Assembly (NCBI GenBank): GCA_964650965.1
Contig: CAZYYO010000011.1
Span: 1 to 49,302, forward strand
Reading direction: 5' to 3'
Source: CAZYYO01 sp964650965
GTDB taxonomy: Bacteria; Bacillota; Clostridia; Lachnospirales; Lachnospiraceae
Length of the DNA: 49,302 bases
How positions within the stretch are numbered: position 1 is the first letter of the stretch; every line of letters starts with the position of its first letter. Of this stretch, positions 25,460 to 34,624 are shown piece by piece. The notes beneath the pieces were generated by a model, which saw only the letters and a program-made list of their open reading frames with translations, did not search any database and was not told the origin of the DNA. The position numbers and the translations under genes are program-made.

Positions 25460-25473
25460 CTTATTAAAATAAG
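25460..25473. promoter_or_regulatory. short palindrome upstream of GH2
   Basis: CTTATT-AA-AATAAG lies in a very AT-rich stretch (25420-25500) before the GH2 gene. It is a possible operator; the AT bias makes chance likely. Confidence 0.2.
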
Positions 25474-25521
25474 AAATATCATTAGATACCTAAAATAAAC
25501 AGGATAGAGAGGAAGATTGTT

Positions 25522-27708
25522 ATGAGAAAAATTGTATCATGGAATGATAACTGGACCTTTACCAAGGAACAGGAGAGCTGTGAAGTTACCATCCCACATA
25601 CCTGGAATGCTGCAGATGGTACTGACGGAGGAAATGACTACTGGAGAGGTACTGCAAGCTATACCAAGAAATTTGCCCGTCCAGAAATGACTGCAGAAGA
25701 CGAAGTATGGATTGAGTTTGCAGGTGTTGCAATGTCCGCACAGGTTCTGTTAAATGGAGTAAGCTTAGCAGAGCATAAGGGAGGATATTCCACATTTCGT
25801 GTTAACCTTACCTCACAGCTTCAGGATGAGAATACCTTAGAGGTTCTAGTAGACAATTCCAAGAATGATCAGGTATATCCTCAGAAAGCTGATTTCACCT
25901 TTTATGGTGGAATTTACAGAGAGGTGAAGCTGATTACCGTTTCTAAGGCTCACTTTGAATTAGGATATTATGGTTCCAGTGCTGTGAAGGTTACTCCAGT
26001 GATGGAAGGAGAAGATGCAGCTGTTACCGTAGAAACCTGGCAGACGGCAGGAGAGAAGATTCAGGTGGTATGTGATGGCAATACATACGAGGCAGCAAAC
26101 GAGAATGGAACAGCCAAAGTAAGCTTTACCATTTCTAATGCACATCTGTGGGATGGATTACAGGATCCATTTATGTATGATATGACAGTAAGTCTTGTAG
26201 CTGATGGTGCAGTAACAGATGAGATGACCACAAGCTTTGGATGTCGTAGCTTTAAGATTGACCCAGAGAAGGGATTTTTCTTAAATGGAAGAAGCTATCC
26301 ATTATGTGGAGCAGCAAGACATCAGGATAGAGAAGGTCTTGGAAATGCATTAACAGCCAAAGAACATGAGGAAGATTTGGCAATTATGCTGGAAATGGGA
26401 TGCAACTGCATTCGTCTGGCACATTATCAGCATGATTCCTATTTCTATGACCTGTGTGACCGTGCCGGCATGATTACCTGGGTTGAGATTCCTTATATTT
26501 CAGAGCATATGCCAACTGCCAATGACAATACCATTAGTCAGATGAAGGAATTGGTTGTTCAGAATTATAACCATCCAAGTATTGTATGCTGGGGCCTGTC
26601 CAACGAGATTACCAGTTCAGGCGGTGTTAATGATAACATGATTAATAATCATAAGGCATTAAATGATTTGTGTCACGAATTAGATCAGACCAGACCTACC
26701 ACTATGGCACATGCCTTCATGTTAGAAACTGACAGCCCAATGGTTACCATTGCAGATGTATGTGGATACAATCTGTATTATGGCTGGTATTTGGGAGAAT
26801 TGGCTGACAATGATACTTTCATGGACAACTTCCATAAGCAGCATCCGGATTATCCACTGGGCTTAACAGAGTATGGTGCAGATGCCAACCCACAGTATCA
26901 GAATCCACGCCCAGACAAGGGTGACTGGACCGAATCATATCAGGCAGTATATCATGAGCATTTGTTGAAAATGTGGAGTGAGCGTCCATATATCTGGATT
27001 ATGTCCTGCTGGAATATGTTTGATTTCGGTGCAGATGGACGTAATGAAGGTGGTAAGCCAGGTCAGAATCAGAAGGGACTGGTAACCTTTGACCGTAAAT
27101 TGAAGAAGGATGCATTTTATATTTACAAAGCATATTTAAGCCAGGACCCATTTGTACATCTGTGCGGAAGCAGATATGTAGACCGCCCAGAGGAAGAAAC
27201 AGAAATCAAGGTATATACCAATCAGCCACAGGTTACACTTCTTGTCAATGGACAGGAGATAGAGACCAAGGCATGTGAAAAGGTGGCATGCTTCACTATT
27301 GCAAATGTTGGCAAGCAGACCATTGAAGCAGTTGCTGGAGATTTGAAGGATTCCATGACCATCCAGAAGGTAGAACAGGCTAATCCGGATTACAATGCCG
27401 GCGGCGGTGAAGTAGTAAACTGGTTTGACAAGGATGAGGAAGTAACCAGAGAAGGTTATTATTCTATTAAGGATTCTATGGGAGATATTAAGAAGAATCC
27501 TGCGGGAGCAGCAATGCTGGCTCGTATTATGGCAAAAGCAACAGAATCCTACGGCGATGTGGCCAAGAATGTGGAAATGCCTAAGGCAATGCAGGAAATG
27601 ATGGATCGTGCCCCATTGGAAAGCATGTTAAAGCAGGCTGGAAAAGCAGTATCACCTCAGATGGTGAAGGAATTAAACCATGCGTTAAATCAGATTCCAA
27701 AGAACTAA
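25522..27708 (+). CDS. GH2 family glycoside hydrolase (beta-galactosidase/glucuronidase type)
   Basis: 728 residues, no signal peptide. An N-terminal jelly-roll (IPHTWNAADG, YWRGTASYTKKF, GGYSTFRVNLT, FYGGIYREVKLI) precedes an immunoglobulin-like domain and the TIM barrel: LCGAARHQDREGLGNAL, CIRLAHYQHDSYFYDLCDRAG, acid/base Glu in GLSNEI (about 362), nucleophile Glu in LTEYGAD (about 450). Beyond the usual C-terminal beta domain is an extra ~95-residue Met/Lys/Asn-rich segment (from GGGEVVNWFDKDEE to the end) of unknown role. The exact sugar cannot be decided. It is a single-gene unit between terminators. Confidence 0.93.
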   Translation: MRKIVSWNDNWTFTKEQESCEVTIPHTWNAADGTDGGNDYWRGTASYTKKFARPEMTAEDEVWIEFAGVAMSAQVLLNGVSLAEHKGGYSTFRVNLTSQLQDENTLEVLVDNSKNDQVYPQKADFTFYGGIYREVKLITVSKAHFELGYYGSSAVKVTPVMEGEDAAVTVETWQTAGEKIQVVCDGNTYEAANENGTAKVSFTISNAHLWDGLQDPFMYDMTVSLVADGAVTDEMTTSFGCRSFKIDPEKGFFLNGRSYPLCGAARHQDREGLGNALTAKEHEEDLAIMLEMGCNCIRLAHYQHDSYFYDLCDRAGMITWVEIPYISEHMPTANDNTISQMKELVVQNYNHPSIVCWGLSNEITSSGGVNDNMINNHKALNDLCHELDQTRPTTMAHAFMLETDSPMVTIADVCGYNLYYGWYLGELADNDTFMDNFHKQHPDYPLGLTEYGADANPQYQNPRPDKGDWTESYQAVYHEHLLKMWSERPYIWIMSCWNMFDFGADGRNEGGKPGQNQKGLVTFDRKLKKDAFYIYKAYLSQDPFVHLCGSRYVDRPEEETEIKVYTNQPQVTLLVNGQEIETKACEKVACFTIANVGKQTIEAVAGDLKDSMTIQKVEQANPDYNAGGGEVVNWFDKDEEVTREGYYSIKDSMGDIKKNPAGAAMLARIMAKATESYGDVAKNVEMPKAMQEMMDRAPLESMLKQAGKAVSPQMVKELNHALNQIPKN

Positions 27709-27756
27709 TACCATAGAAAAGAAACAGATAAGATAAAAGATAAGTGATACAGATAG

Positions 27757-27805
27757 AAAGAGAACCGGATTTTCGTAGACATGAAAATCTGGTTCTCTTT
27801 TTATC
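27757..27805. terminator. bidirectional terminator between GH2 and the convergent membrane protein
   Basis: An 18-bp stem (27757-27774 with 27783-27800) with one G-U pair and an 8-nt loop; A-rich on one side and T-rich on the other. Confidence 0.85.
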
Positions 27806-27828
27806 ATATAAGCAGATGCAGTTATTAT

Positions 27829-29442
27829 TTATTTCTCATAACGGAAGGCGTCATCCTTTACCTGAATGGTAATGGTATCACCTATATTTACAAGAATCAT
27901 ATCAAGAACCTTGGAGTACTTGGCATGATAGATATTTCCATTTTCATCAGAGATGTACAGATAGGTATCACCATCGATATCGATGTTTTCCCGATGGGTA
28001 ACGGTTATGGTAAGCTCCTTATAGGAATCATCTCCGGTGGAATCGTCAGAATCGGTGACTTCACCACCCATGGTAGCAATATAATTATTAATACATTCAT
28101 CCTGGGAAGAAGCAGTGACAACAATGTTATATTGTTCTACATTGACTGCGGCATACATTTTCACCAGACCAGAATCGTCCTTTAATACCATAATATAGGT
28201 TGGCATATTGTTGATATTTATTAAGGATGGGAAGGATGCAATATATCCCTTTTCCTGAATCTCTCCTTCCGCAGCAGCCATAGCGGAGAATTCATCAGCA
28301 CCGGATGCCGGGATAAATAATGCTTCTTTGGTTCTTTCATTTACCATAAGGAATCCAATATTAGAGGAATCGGAATTGACAGAGGTGACACCAGTATAAA
28401 TCCAAATATCGTTATCCTTGGCAATATATCCATAATCAGAATAGTAGGAGGAGTCCTCATCATCATTGGTAGAATACTGGGTTACTCTTTTACAGCCTGT
28501 CTGAGAGAATACGGAGTTCCAGAAACCGCCCTGGAGCATACCATAGTTATCATATTGTTCACAAATCATATTGCCATCCGCAACAAAATCTACCCAGTCG
28601 GGAATTTCTTCCATACTGTAACGATTCATGTCGCCGGTAACCGGGTCAATTACAATAACGCCGGTAACATCCTCTCCACCGAAAAGCCCAATGGTAGGAG
28701 AACTGGTTACTGCTACATAGTATGGGTTGCCCTCTTCATCAATTTCAAAATGATATCCGTAGATAATAGCAGTAGGATATGCAAATCGAATATGACGGTA
28801 TAAATCTTTGGCAAAATAAGCAGAGGGAACGTATTTCATACCCTTGTCTAAAGCTACGTAATCCGCATCCATGGATACGGGGGATACCACTACGTATCCA
28901 GGTACACCTTCGCTCTTGTTCTTATTGTATTTCCAGAAGCTGGCGTAGGATAAAGGAGCAACCTTAACGGGGGCATTCTGATAATTCAGCTGAATATATT
29001 CACTGCTCACCTCGAACTGACTGACAACGGAGGACAGAGAACCCACCTCACGGTCTCCCAGCTTCTGGGCAGAGGCAGTATCCATAAGAGCAATGGAACT
29101 GGCTGCGTCTACGGTAGGAATAGCACTTTTGTCTGTCTCTTCGTTAATGTCTAGAAGAGAAGCATATGCGGAAGCGTGGAAGATGGTAGCGGAAGATATG
29201 CCGCCAATAATGCAGATGACAATAATGGCAATTACCGGTATAAATACCTTCATTGCAGCGGGGCCTGTGGTTGTAGCATGGGTTCCTGTATAAAGCAGGC
29301 CGAAGATAACTAAGCCAATGCCCAGCCAGACATAGAATTCCATAGACCGGCCATTGATGGCTGGAAGGAATACATAGAAGGATATCGCCCAAAAGACAAT
29401 GGTACATATCATTGGTAATAAAATGCGTGTTGATTTCTTCAT
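27829..29442 (-). CDS. large membrane-anchored extracellular protein, function unknown
   Basis: 537 residues. Three N-terminal membrane helices (about 5-27, 37-54, 66-88) are followed by a ~450-residue domain probably outside the cell. It has beta-rich repeats such as YYVAVTSSPTIGLFGGEDVTGVIVID, which recalls PepSY-like dipeptide beta units, and a C-terminal OB-like stretch (LTITVTHRENIDIDGDTYLY). AAGGAG stands 10 nt before the ATG. It diverges from the solute-binding lipoprotein. I recognise no named family; a conserved Lachnospiraceae hypothetical is the safest label. Confidence 0.65.
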   Translation of the reverse strand: MKKSTRILLPMICTIVFWAISFYVFLPAINGRSMEFYVWLGIGLVIFGLLYTGTHATTTGPAAMKVFIPVIAIIVICIIGGISSATIFHASAYASLLDINEETDKSAIPTVDAASSIALMDTASAQKLGDREVGSLSSVVSQFEVSSEYIQLNYQNAPVKVAPLSYASFWKYNKNKSEGVPGYVVVSPVSMDADYVALDKGMKYVPSAYFAKDLYRHIRFAYPTAIIYGYHFEIDEEGNPYYVAVTSSPTIGLFGGEDVTGVIVIDPVTGDMNRYSMEEIPDWVDFVADGNMICEQYDNYGMLQGGFWNSVFSQTGCKRVTQYSTNDDEDSSYYSDYGYIAKDNDIWIYTGVTSVNSDSSNIGFLMVNERTKEALFIPASGADEFSAMAAAEGEIQEKGYIASFPSLININNMPTYIMVLKDDSGLVKMYAAVNVEQYNIVVTASSQDECINNYIATMGGEVTDSDDSTGDDSYKELTITVTHRENIDIDGDTYLYISDENGNIYHAKYSKVLDMILVNIGDTITIQVKDDAFRYEK

Positions 29443-29518
29443 AGTGTTGTGTCTCCTTTTTAATGTGTGAGAGATAAAATAATAAGTCTATACTATCATA
29501 CCATATAAAAGAAAATAA

Positions 29519-29568
29519 TTGTTGCATATTGTTAATATATGGTATACTAAACATAATATATTTAGTAT
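29519..29568 (+). promoter_or_regulatory. promoter and inverted repeat before the solute-binding protein
   Basis: TTGTTG (29519-29524) and TATACT (29543-29548) are candidate -35 and -10 boxes with an 18-nt spacer. ATACTAAA (29544-29551) and TTTAGTAT (29561-29568) form an inverted repeat with a 9-nt spacer over the -10 and start region, as expected of a repressor site. Confidence 0.45.
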
Positions 29569-29608
29569 AAATGCTGAGAAACTAAGACAAAAGATGGAGG
29601 TAACAAAA

Positions 29609-31075
29609 ATGAAAAGATGGGGAAGAACTACCATAGTACTTGGACTGATTGGAGCATTGACCATTGGATGCTGCGCTTGTGGAAGCAAGAAGGCACAGTC
29701 TCCTTTGGATCCGGAAAGCCCCACAACCATTACCCTATGGAATTATTACAATGGAGATCAGCAGACAGCCTTTGATGCATTGGTATCAGAATTCAATGAC
29801 ACAGAGGGAAGTGAGAAGGGAATTATCGTAGAATCTGTGAGCATGGGAACGATTGAAAATCTGGCAGACAGTCTGATTGCATCTTCCAATGGGGATGTAG
29901 GGTCACAGAAACTGCCAAATCTTGCTGCAGTGTATGGAGAGACCGCTTATATTATTAATCAGAAGGATAATCTGGTAGATTTAGACCAGTATTTCACAGA
30001 GGAGGAACTGGCTGATTATGTACCACAGTTTATTGAGGAGGGACGTCTTGTTGATAAGGGTTCCTTATATATGTTCCCCGTTTCTAAATCTACAGAGTGT
30101 TTTGCAGTAAATGAAACAGACTGGAAAGCATTTTCTGATGCAACAGGGGTTTCTATTGACAGCATAGACAGCTATGAAGCATTAACGGAAGCCGCTGAGA
30201 AGTATTACCAGTGGTCAGATGCCCTTACCCCGGATGTGGCAAATGATGGTAAGGCTCTGTATGGAAGAGATTCCATGGCAAACTATATTCTTGTAGGAAG
30301 TGCACAGCTGGGACACGATATGTTTACAGTTACAGAGGATGGCGTTCAGGTAGACCTGGATAAGGATACCTTCCGTACATTATGGGATAATTACTATGTT
30401 CCTTATATCAATGGATATTTTACTTCAGAATCAAATCATCGTTCTGAAGATATGAAGACAGGAACGGTTCTGGCAATGACTGGCTCCACCTCTGGTGTCA
30501 GCTACCTGCCTACAGAAGTTACAGATGCAAATGATGTAAGTCATGAAATTAAAATAGCAATTGAAAAACCTTTAAATTTTAAAAATGCCAAGGAGATTGC
30601 CGTTCAACAGGGTGCAGGTTATTGTGTATTAAAGGGAACAGAGCAGGAACAGTATGCATCTGCTGAATTCTTGAAATGGTTCACTTCTTCCGAACGTAAT
30701 ATTGAATTCTCAATGTCTAGTGGATACTCTGCAGTAACCATTGATGCAAATAAAGAAGATATGATTAAGAAGGATTTTGGTGATACCAATAATAATTCCA
30801 AACAGGAAAATATGTTAAATGCTCTGCTGGTAAGTGCAGACGTATATCTAAATGAGGAAACTTATACCACCAAACCGTTTGATGGCAGCAAGGATGTAAG
30901 AACGTATCTGGGAAATGTAATGCAGGATACGGCAGTAGCAGACAGAGCAGCTGTTGTGGAAGCTATGAAATCAGGCCAGTCCAGAGAAGAAGCCGTTGCA
31001 GAGTACACTTCCGATGCATATTTTGATGCATGGTATAACACATTATGCGATAACGTAAAAGGAATGGCAAAATAA
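29609..31075 (+). CDS. extracellular solute-binding lipoprotein (family 1 type)
   Basis: 488 residues from the ATG at 29609 (GGAGG 8 nt upstream). The signal peptide ends in LTIGCCACGS; the lipidated Cys is one of residues 21-24, although the lipobox is not a perfect match. The mature part follows family 1 solute-binding proteins: TITLWNYYNGDQQTAFDALVSEFN, IIVESVSMGTIENLADSL, and a late AEFLKWFTSSERNIEFSMSSGYS. Such proteins deliver oligosaccharides to ABC importers, but no permease or ATPase gene is adjacent. The next gene, 27 bp on, is a hybrid sensor kinase, so it may act as a sensing partner (inference). Confidence 0.9.
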   Translation: MKRWGRTTIVLGLIGALTIGCCACGSKKAQSPLDPESPTTITLWNYYNGDQQTAFDALVSEFNDTEGSEKGIIVESVSMGTIENLADSLIASSNGDVGSQKLPNLAAVYGETAYIINQKDNLVDLDQYFTEEELADYVPQFIEEGRLVDKGSLYMFPVSKSTECFAVNETDWKAFSDATGVSIDSIDSYEALTEAAEKYYQWSDALTPDVANDGKALYGRDSMANYILVGSAQLGHDMFTVTEDGVQVDLDKDTFRTLWDNYYVPYINGYFTSESNHRSEDMKTGTVLAMTGSTSGVSYLPTEVTDANDVSHEIKIAIEKPLNFKNAKEIAVQQGAGYCVLKGTEQEQYASAEFLKWFTSSERNIEFSMSSGYSAVTIDANKEDMIKKDFGDTNNNSKQENMLNALLVSADVYLNEETYTTKPFDGSKDVRTYLGNVMQDTAVADRAAVVEAMKSGQSREEAVAEYTSDAYFDAWYNTLCDNVKGMAK

Positions 31076-31102
31076 ATAGAATTACCAAAGAGAAGGGAAA
31101 TA

Positions 31103-33604
31103 ATGATTTTGAAAGCGAAAAAGCAGCATCAGAACTCGTTATTTAAAAAAATATTGATTCCTCTTGTAATCATTATGCTTTTTCAATCTATTTTATTCTT
31201 TGCCGGAACTTATTGGGGCGGAATTACCACTGCCATTCATAAGAATGCGGAGGATATTCTGAAGGAACGTGTGATTAATCAGGAAACAGGATTGGAAACC
31301 AGATTCGCAAACCAATGGACCAATTTTACGGTTCCGGCTAATAATATTCAGGCACTCTATCAGAATATAACAGAAAGCGGTAATGTTGCACTGTACCAAG
31401 ATGAGGATAAGCAGAAACAGTTATTGCAGGAGAGCCGGGATACTATGGTTAAAATGCTTCGTGACAACGGAGTTACCGGTGTTTTTCTGGTGCTTAACAA
31501 TGATGCAGATTATCATCAACGCCAGGAGGGAGAGTCACAGCAGAATTATGGACTGTGTTTTCGGGATTATTCTCCGGAATCTGAGTATACGTTAAATGAG
31601 GATCTTCTGGCAGTACGTTGTCCCTCTTCCATGATTGCAGATATGGGATTTTCTATGGAAACCTGGTGGAATGCAAAGTTCGTATTCCAGGATGATGTTC
31701 CCGGTGATTATTATTACAAACCGCTTCAGATGGCATATGAAAATCCAGGAGCAGATTTTCGAGATTTAGCGTATTTTGACGGAACACATAATTTCGGGGG
31801 AGCAGATCGACCGGTGGTGTCCTATTCTGTTCCATTAATGGATGCCCAGGGATATCCGTATGCCATTCTGGGCGTGGAAATGACGGTAGATTATCTAAAG
31901 ACGCTAATTCCATCTGGAACCTTATATGCAGATAATGCTAGCTGTTATGCTTTGGTACAGTATCATGAGAACAGTAATTCCTACCAGGTAATTGCAACAG
32001 ATGGAACACTGTATCAACAATGTTTTGGAAATGAAGAAACCTTTCAATCAGATGAGAACAGCGGCAGTATGATTCGTTTAAAAGGAACGAAAAACGACAT
32101 GGCTTTGGCAGCCAGTCTGGTTGATATGAAAATATATAATACCAATACCCCATATGAGGATGAGAAATTCGCATTGATGGGCATTGTCCGGGAGGATAAT
32201 CTTTATAGCATTAATCGTGTGCTTGGGCAGCGATTGATTCAGATTACCATGCTGGTTATGCTGTTTGGCATTATTTCTGCTTTGTTTATTAGTAGAAGAT
32301 TAACTAGCCCCATTAACAAGCTGGCACAAAAGGCTCGCCAAATGGATGGAACAGAGACCCCTAAACTAGAACGATTGCATATTGATGAAATTGATGGTCT
32401 TGTAGACTCCATTGAAGATTTAAGTGTAAAGATTAATAGAACTGCAATTCGAATGGAGTTCTTTTCACGGATGAGTCATGATATGAGAACGCCAATGAAT
32501 GCAATTATAGGCTTCTCTTCGCCAGAGATGCTTGAAGGCGCTGATCCTGCTATGATGCGGGAATATCTGGATAAAATCAATTCTTCTGGTCATTATTTAC
32601 TGACACTGATTAATGAAGTGTTAGATATGGCTAAGGTGGAAATGCAGCATATGGAACTTCATCAGGAGCCGGTTACAAGAGAACAATTGTTATCTGCAGT
32701 GGTCCCTATTATTACGGAAGTTGCAAAGAAGAAGGGGGTTATATTCACACTTGATATGGATGAATCTCATTTTGTATATTCTATTGATGCCCAGAGATTA
32801 AGTCAGGTGTTGATGAATCTATTGTCAAATGCCGTAAAGTTTTCTGATGCAGGACAGCAGGTGATACTAAAAATTGAGGAAATGCATCATACAGAAAAAG
32901 AATCCACCATTCGTTATCGTGTGATAGATCATGGCAGTGGTATGAGCGAAGAGTTTCAGAAGAAAATGTATGAACCATTTTCTCAGGAGGGACACGCCAA
33001 GGGTGGAACAGGACTTGGTCTTGCAATTGCCAATCAGATTGTAACCCTGATGGGAGGTACCCTGACCTGTCACAGCGTTGAGGGAAAAGGAACTACCTTT
33101 GATGTGGTTATTACCCATACGATTGTAAAAGAACTGCCGGAGAATGCTGAGGCTTCTTCCTTACAGCAAGGTGAGACAGAGAAAAAAGAAGAAGCAAACA
33201 TACAGAAAAAGCAGATTCAGGGAAAGAGGGTTCTGTTATGTGAAGATCATCCGCTCAATGCACAGATTGCCACCAGACTGCTTCAGCAGTGGGGAATTAT
33301 CGTAGAGCCAGCAGAGGATGGCGTGATTGGTGTTGATAAATTCAAGTCTTCTCCAGCGTATTATTTTGATTTGATTCTAATGGACATTCGGATGCCAAAT
33401 ATGAATGGCCTGGAATGTGCCAGAACAATCCGAGGACTACAGCGGCAAGATGCCAAAACGATTCCAATTATTGCTATGACAGCCAATGCCTTTAGAGAGG
33501 ATATGGAACAGTCAGAAGCAGCAGGTATGAATGCTCATTTGTCAAAACCAATCGATCCAAAGATATTGCGGGATACGTTAGTAGAGTTTATTGGTGAGGA
33601 ATAG
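31103..33604 (+). CDS. membrane hybrid sensor histidine kinase with C-terminal receiver
   Basis: 833 residues. Membrane helix at about 17-37, a large extracellular Cache-like domain to about 375, a second helix (LVMLFGIISALFIS), a HAMP linker, HisKA with His about 459 (FSRMSHDMRTPMNA), HATPase_c (DHGSGMSEEF, GGTGLGLAIANQI), and a receiver (LLCEDHPLNAQIAT; Asp about 761 in ILMDIRMP). It follows the solute-binding lipoprotein by 27 bp, suggesting binding protein plus kinase as one sensory unit. Its last 17 nt overlap the convergent RpiR gene. No output domain. Confidence 0.92.
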   Translation: MILKAKKQHQNSLFKKILIPLVIIMLFQSILFFAGTYWGGITTAIHKNAEDILKERVINQETGLETRFANQWTNFTVPANNIQALYQNITESGNVALYQDEDKQKQLLQESRDTMVKMLRDNGVTGVFLVLNNDADYHQRQEGESQQNYGLCFRDYSPESEYTLNEDLLAVRCPSSMIADMGFSMETWWNAKFVFQDDVPGDYYYKPLQMAYENPGADFRDLAYFDGTHNFGGADRPVVSYSVPLMDAQGYPYAILGVEMTVDYLKTLIPSGTLYADNASCYALVQYHENSNSYQVIATDGTLYQQCFGNEETFQSDENSGSMIRLKGTKNDMALAASLVDMKIYNTNTPYEDEKFALMGIVREDNLYSINRVLGQRLIQITMLVMLFGIISALFISRRLTSPINKLAQKARQMDGTETPKLERLHIDEIDGLVDSIEDLSVKINRTAIRMEFFSRMSHDMRTPMNAIIGFSSPEMLEGADPAMMREYLDKINSSGHYLLTLINEVLDMAKVEMQHMELHQEPVTREQLLSAVVPIITEVAKKKGVIFTLDMDESHFVYSIDAQRLSQVLMNLLSNAVKFSDAGQQVILKIEEMHHTEKESTIRYRVIDHGSGMSEEFQKKMYEPFSQEGHAKGGTGLGLAIANQIVTLMGGTLTCHSVEGKGTTFDVVITHTIVKELPENAEASSLQQGETEKKEEANIQKKQIQGKRVLLCEDHPLNAQIATRLLQQWGIIVEPAEDGVIGVDKFKSSPAYYFDLILMDIRMPNMNGLECARTIRGLQRQDAKTIPIIAMTANAFREDMEQSEAAGMNAHLSKPIDPKILRDTLVEFIGEE

Positions 33605-34430
33605 AAGGCGAAGAAGCATGATATTTCTTAATCTTGTTATATAAGAGCTTGTCGTAGCTTGCTGCCGTATTTCTTGAAATATATTTTAAACATTTGGAGT
33701 AAATAACATCGAGAACCAGAAGTATGGGGATTTGTAAGGATATTACATTCCCGTACTCCAGGTTCTTTTTTACTGCAACAAAAACAACTTCATCAATAAA
33801 AGACTGTAACTGAGTGTGCTGGTTGCTTGTAATGAAAATCGTTGTTGCACCCTTTTCTCCAGCTTCCTTCATTGCATCAATGATCTCAGCAGATTCTCCG
33901 CTTAGGCTTAATCCAATCACCAGGCATTCCTTATGGATTCTTGCTCGGTTCATTACCAGCTGATGAAATTCTGTAATGGCTTCCACATCCAAGCCCAGCC
34001 GAATCAACCTAAGTCGAAACTCTTCTGCAGCAAGTCCGGAGCTTCCAAATCCGTAAAGGAAAATCCGCTTTGCATGTGAAATGTGGGTGGCAATCTGTTC
34101 TAGCTGATGGTCATTCATCAAAGACTGGGTTCGATGAATCAGTTCCTCATATGCATTCATAACATTTACTGCCTCAGCCTGTAGCTGTTGATTGCTGTTT
34201 TGAAAGCTCTCGGAATAATGGTATATAAATTCCTGAAATCCACGGTATCCCATTTTCTGTGCAAATCGACTGAGACTTGCCGGAGATACATGGAGCTGAC
34301 CAGCAATTTTATTAGAAGAGAAATCTAGTATTGTCTCATTTGCTAGGAAAAAATCTCCAATATATTTTTCAATATTTGTGAAACTATCGTAATGTGCTTC
34401 AATAATGGGAATCATGGAATTGGGTTTCAT
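33588..34430 (-). CDS. MurR/RpiR-family transcriptional regulator (HTH-SIS)
   Basis: 280 residues. The N-terminal RpiR helix-turn-helix is SSNKIAGQLHVSPASLSRFAQKMGYRGFQEF (about 38-70). The C-terminal SIS domain (about 115-250) shows IFLYGFGSSGLAAEEF and LVIGLSLSGESAEIIDAM, which bind phosphosugars. AAGGAG lies 10 nt before the ATG. It diverges from nagB-nagA, so it probably responds to an amino-sugar phosphate such as GlcNAc-6-P or GlcN-6-P and controls that operon. Its 3' end overlaps the end of the hybrid kinase gene. Confidence 0.92.
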   Translation of the reverse strand: MKPNSMIPIIEAHYDSFTNIEKYIGDFFLANETILDFSSNKIAGQLHVSPASLSRFAQKMGYRGFQEFIYHYSESFQNSNQQLQAEAVNVMNAYEELIHRTQSLMNDHQLEQIATHISHAKRIFLYGFGSSGLAAEEFRLRLIRLGLDVEAITEFHQLVMNRARIHKECLVIGLSLSGESAEIIDAMKEAGEKGATTIFITSNQHTQLQSFIDEVVFVAVKKNLEYGNVISLQIPILLVLDVIYSKCLKYISRNTAASYDKLLYNKIKKYHASSPSIPHQ

Positions 34431-34513
34431 ATCAGGAATCTCCTTTTTCTTAAAGAGTAATAAATATTGTAGAAAGTTGTTTCACAATCTATCCTTGCAA
34501 TCATGAAAATCAA

Positions 34514-34555
34514 TATGTTTCTGAAATTTGTTCCGAAAAACATATAAAGTATAGA
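34514..34555 (+). promoter_or_regulatory. nagBA promoter with overlapping inverted repeat
   Basis: TTGTTC (34528-34533) and TATAGA (34550-34555) with a 16-nt spacer form a plausible promoter. TATGTTT (34514-34520) and AAACATA (34538-34544) are inverted arms around the -35 box and spacer, a likely site for the divergent RpiR protein. Confidence 0.45.
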
Positions 34556-34624
34556 AAATATTTTCAGAAGGAAGTATACTCACCTTATCATAGATGACGC
34601 AAAAAAGGAAGAAGAGGTATATAA

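Noticed and set aside
25420..25460. Runs of ATATATAT before the GH2 gene
   Set aside because: Simple low-complexity AT sequence, not a CRISPR or ordered repeat array.
27781..28185. A 134-codon plus-strand frame after GH2
   Set aside because: Antisense to the 3' end of the membrane-anchored protein gene (27829-29442); no SD.
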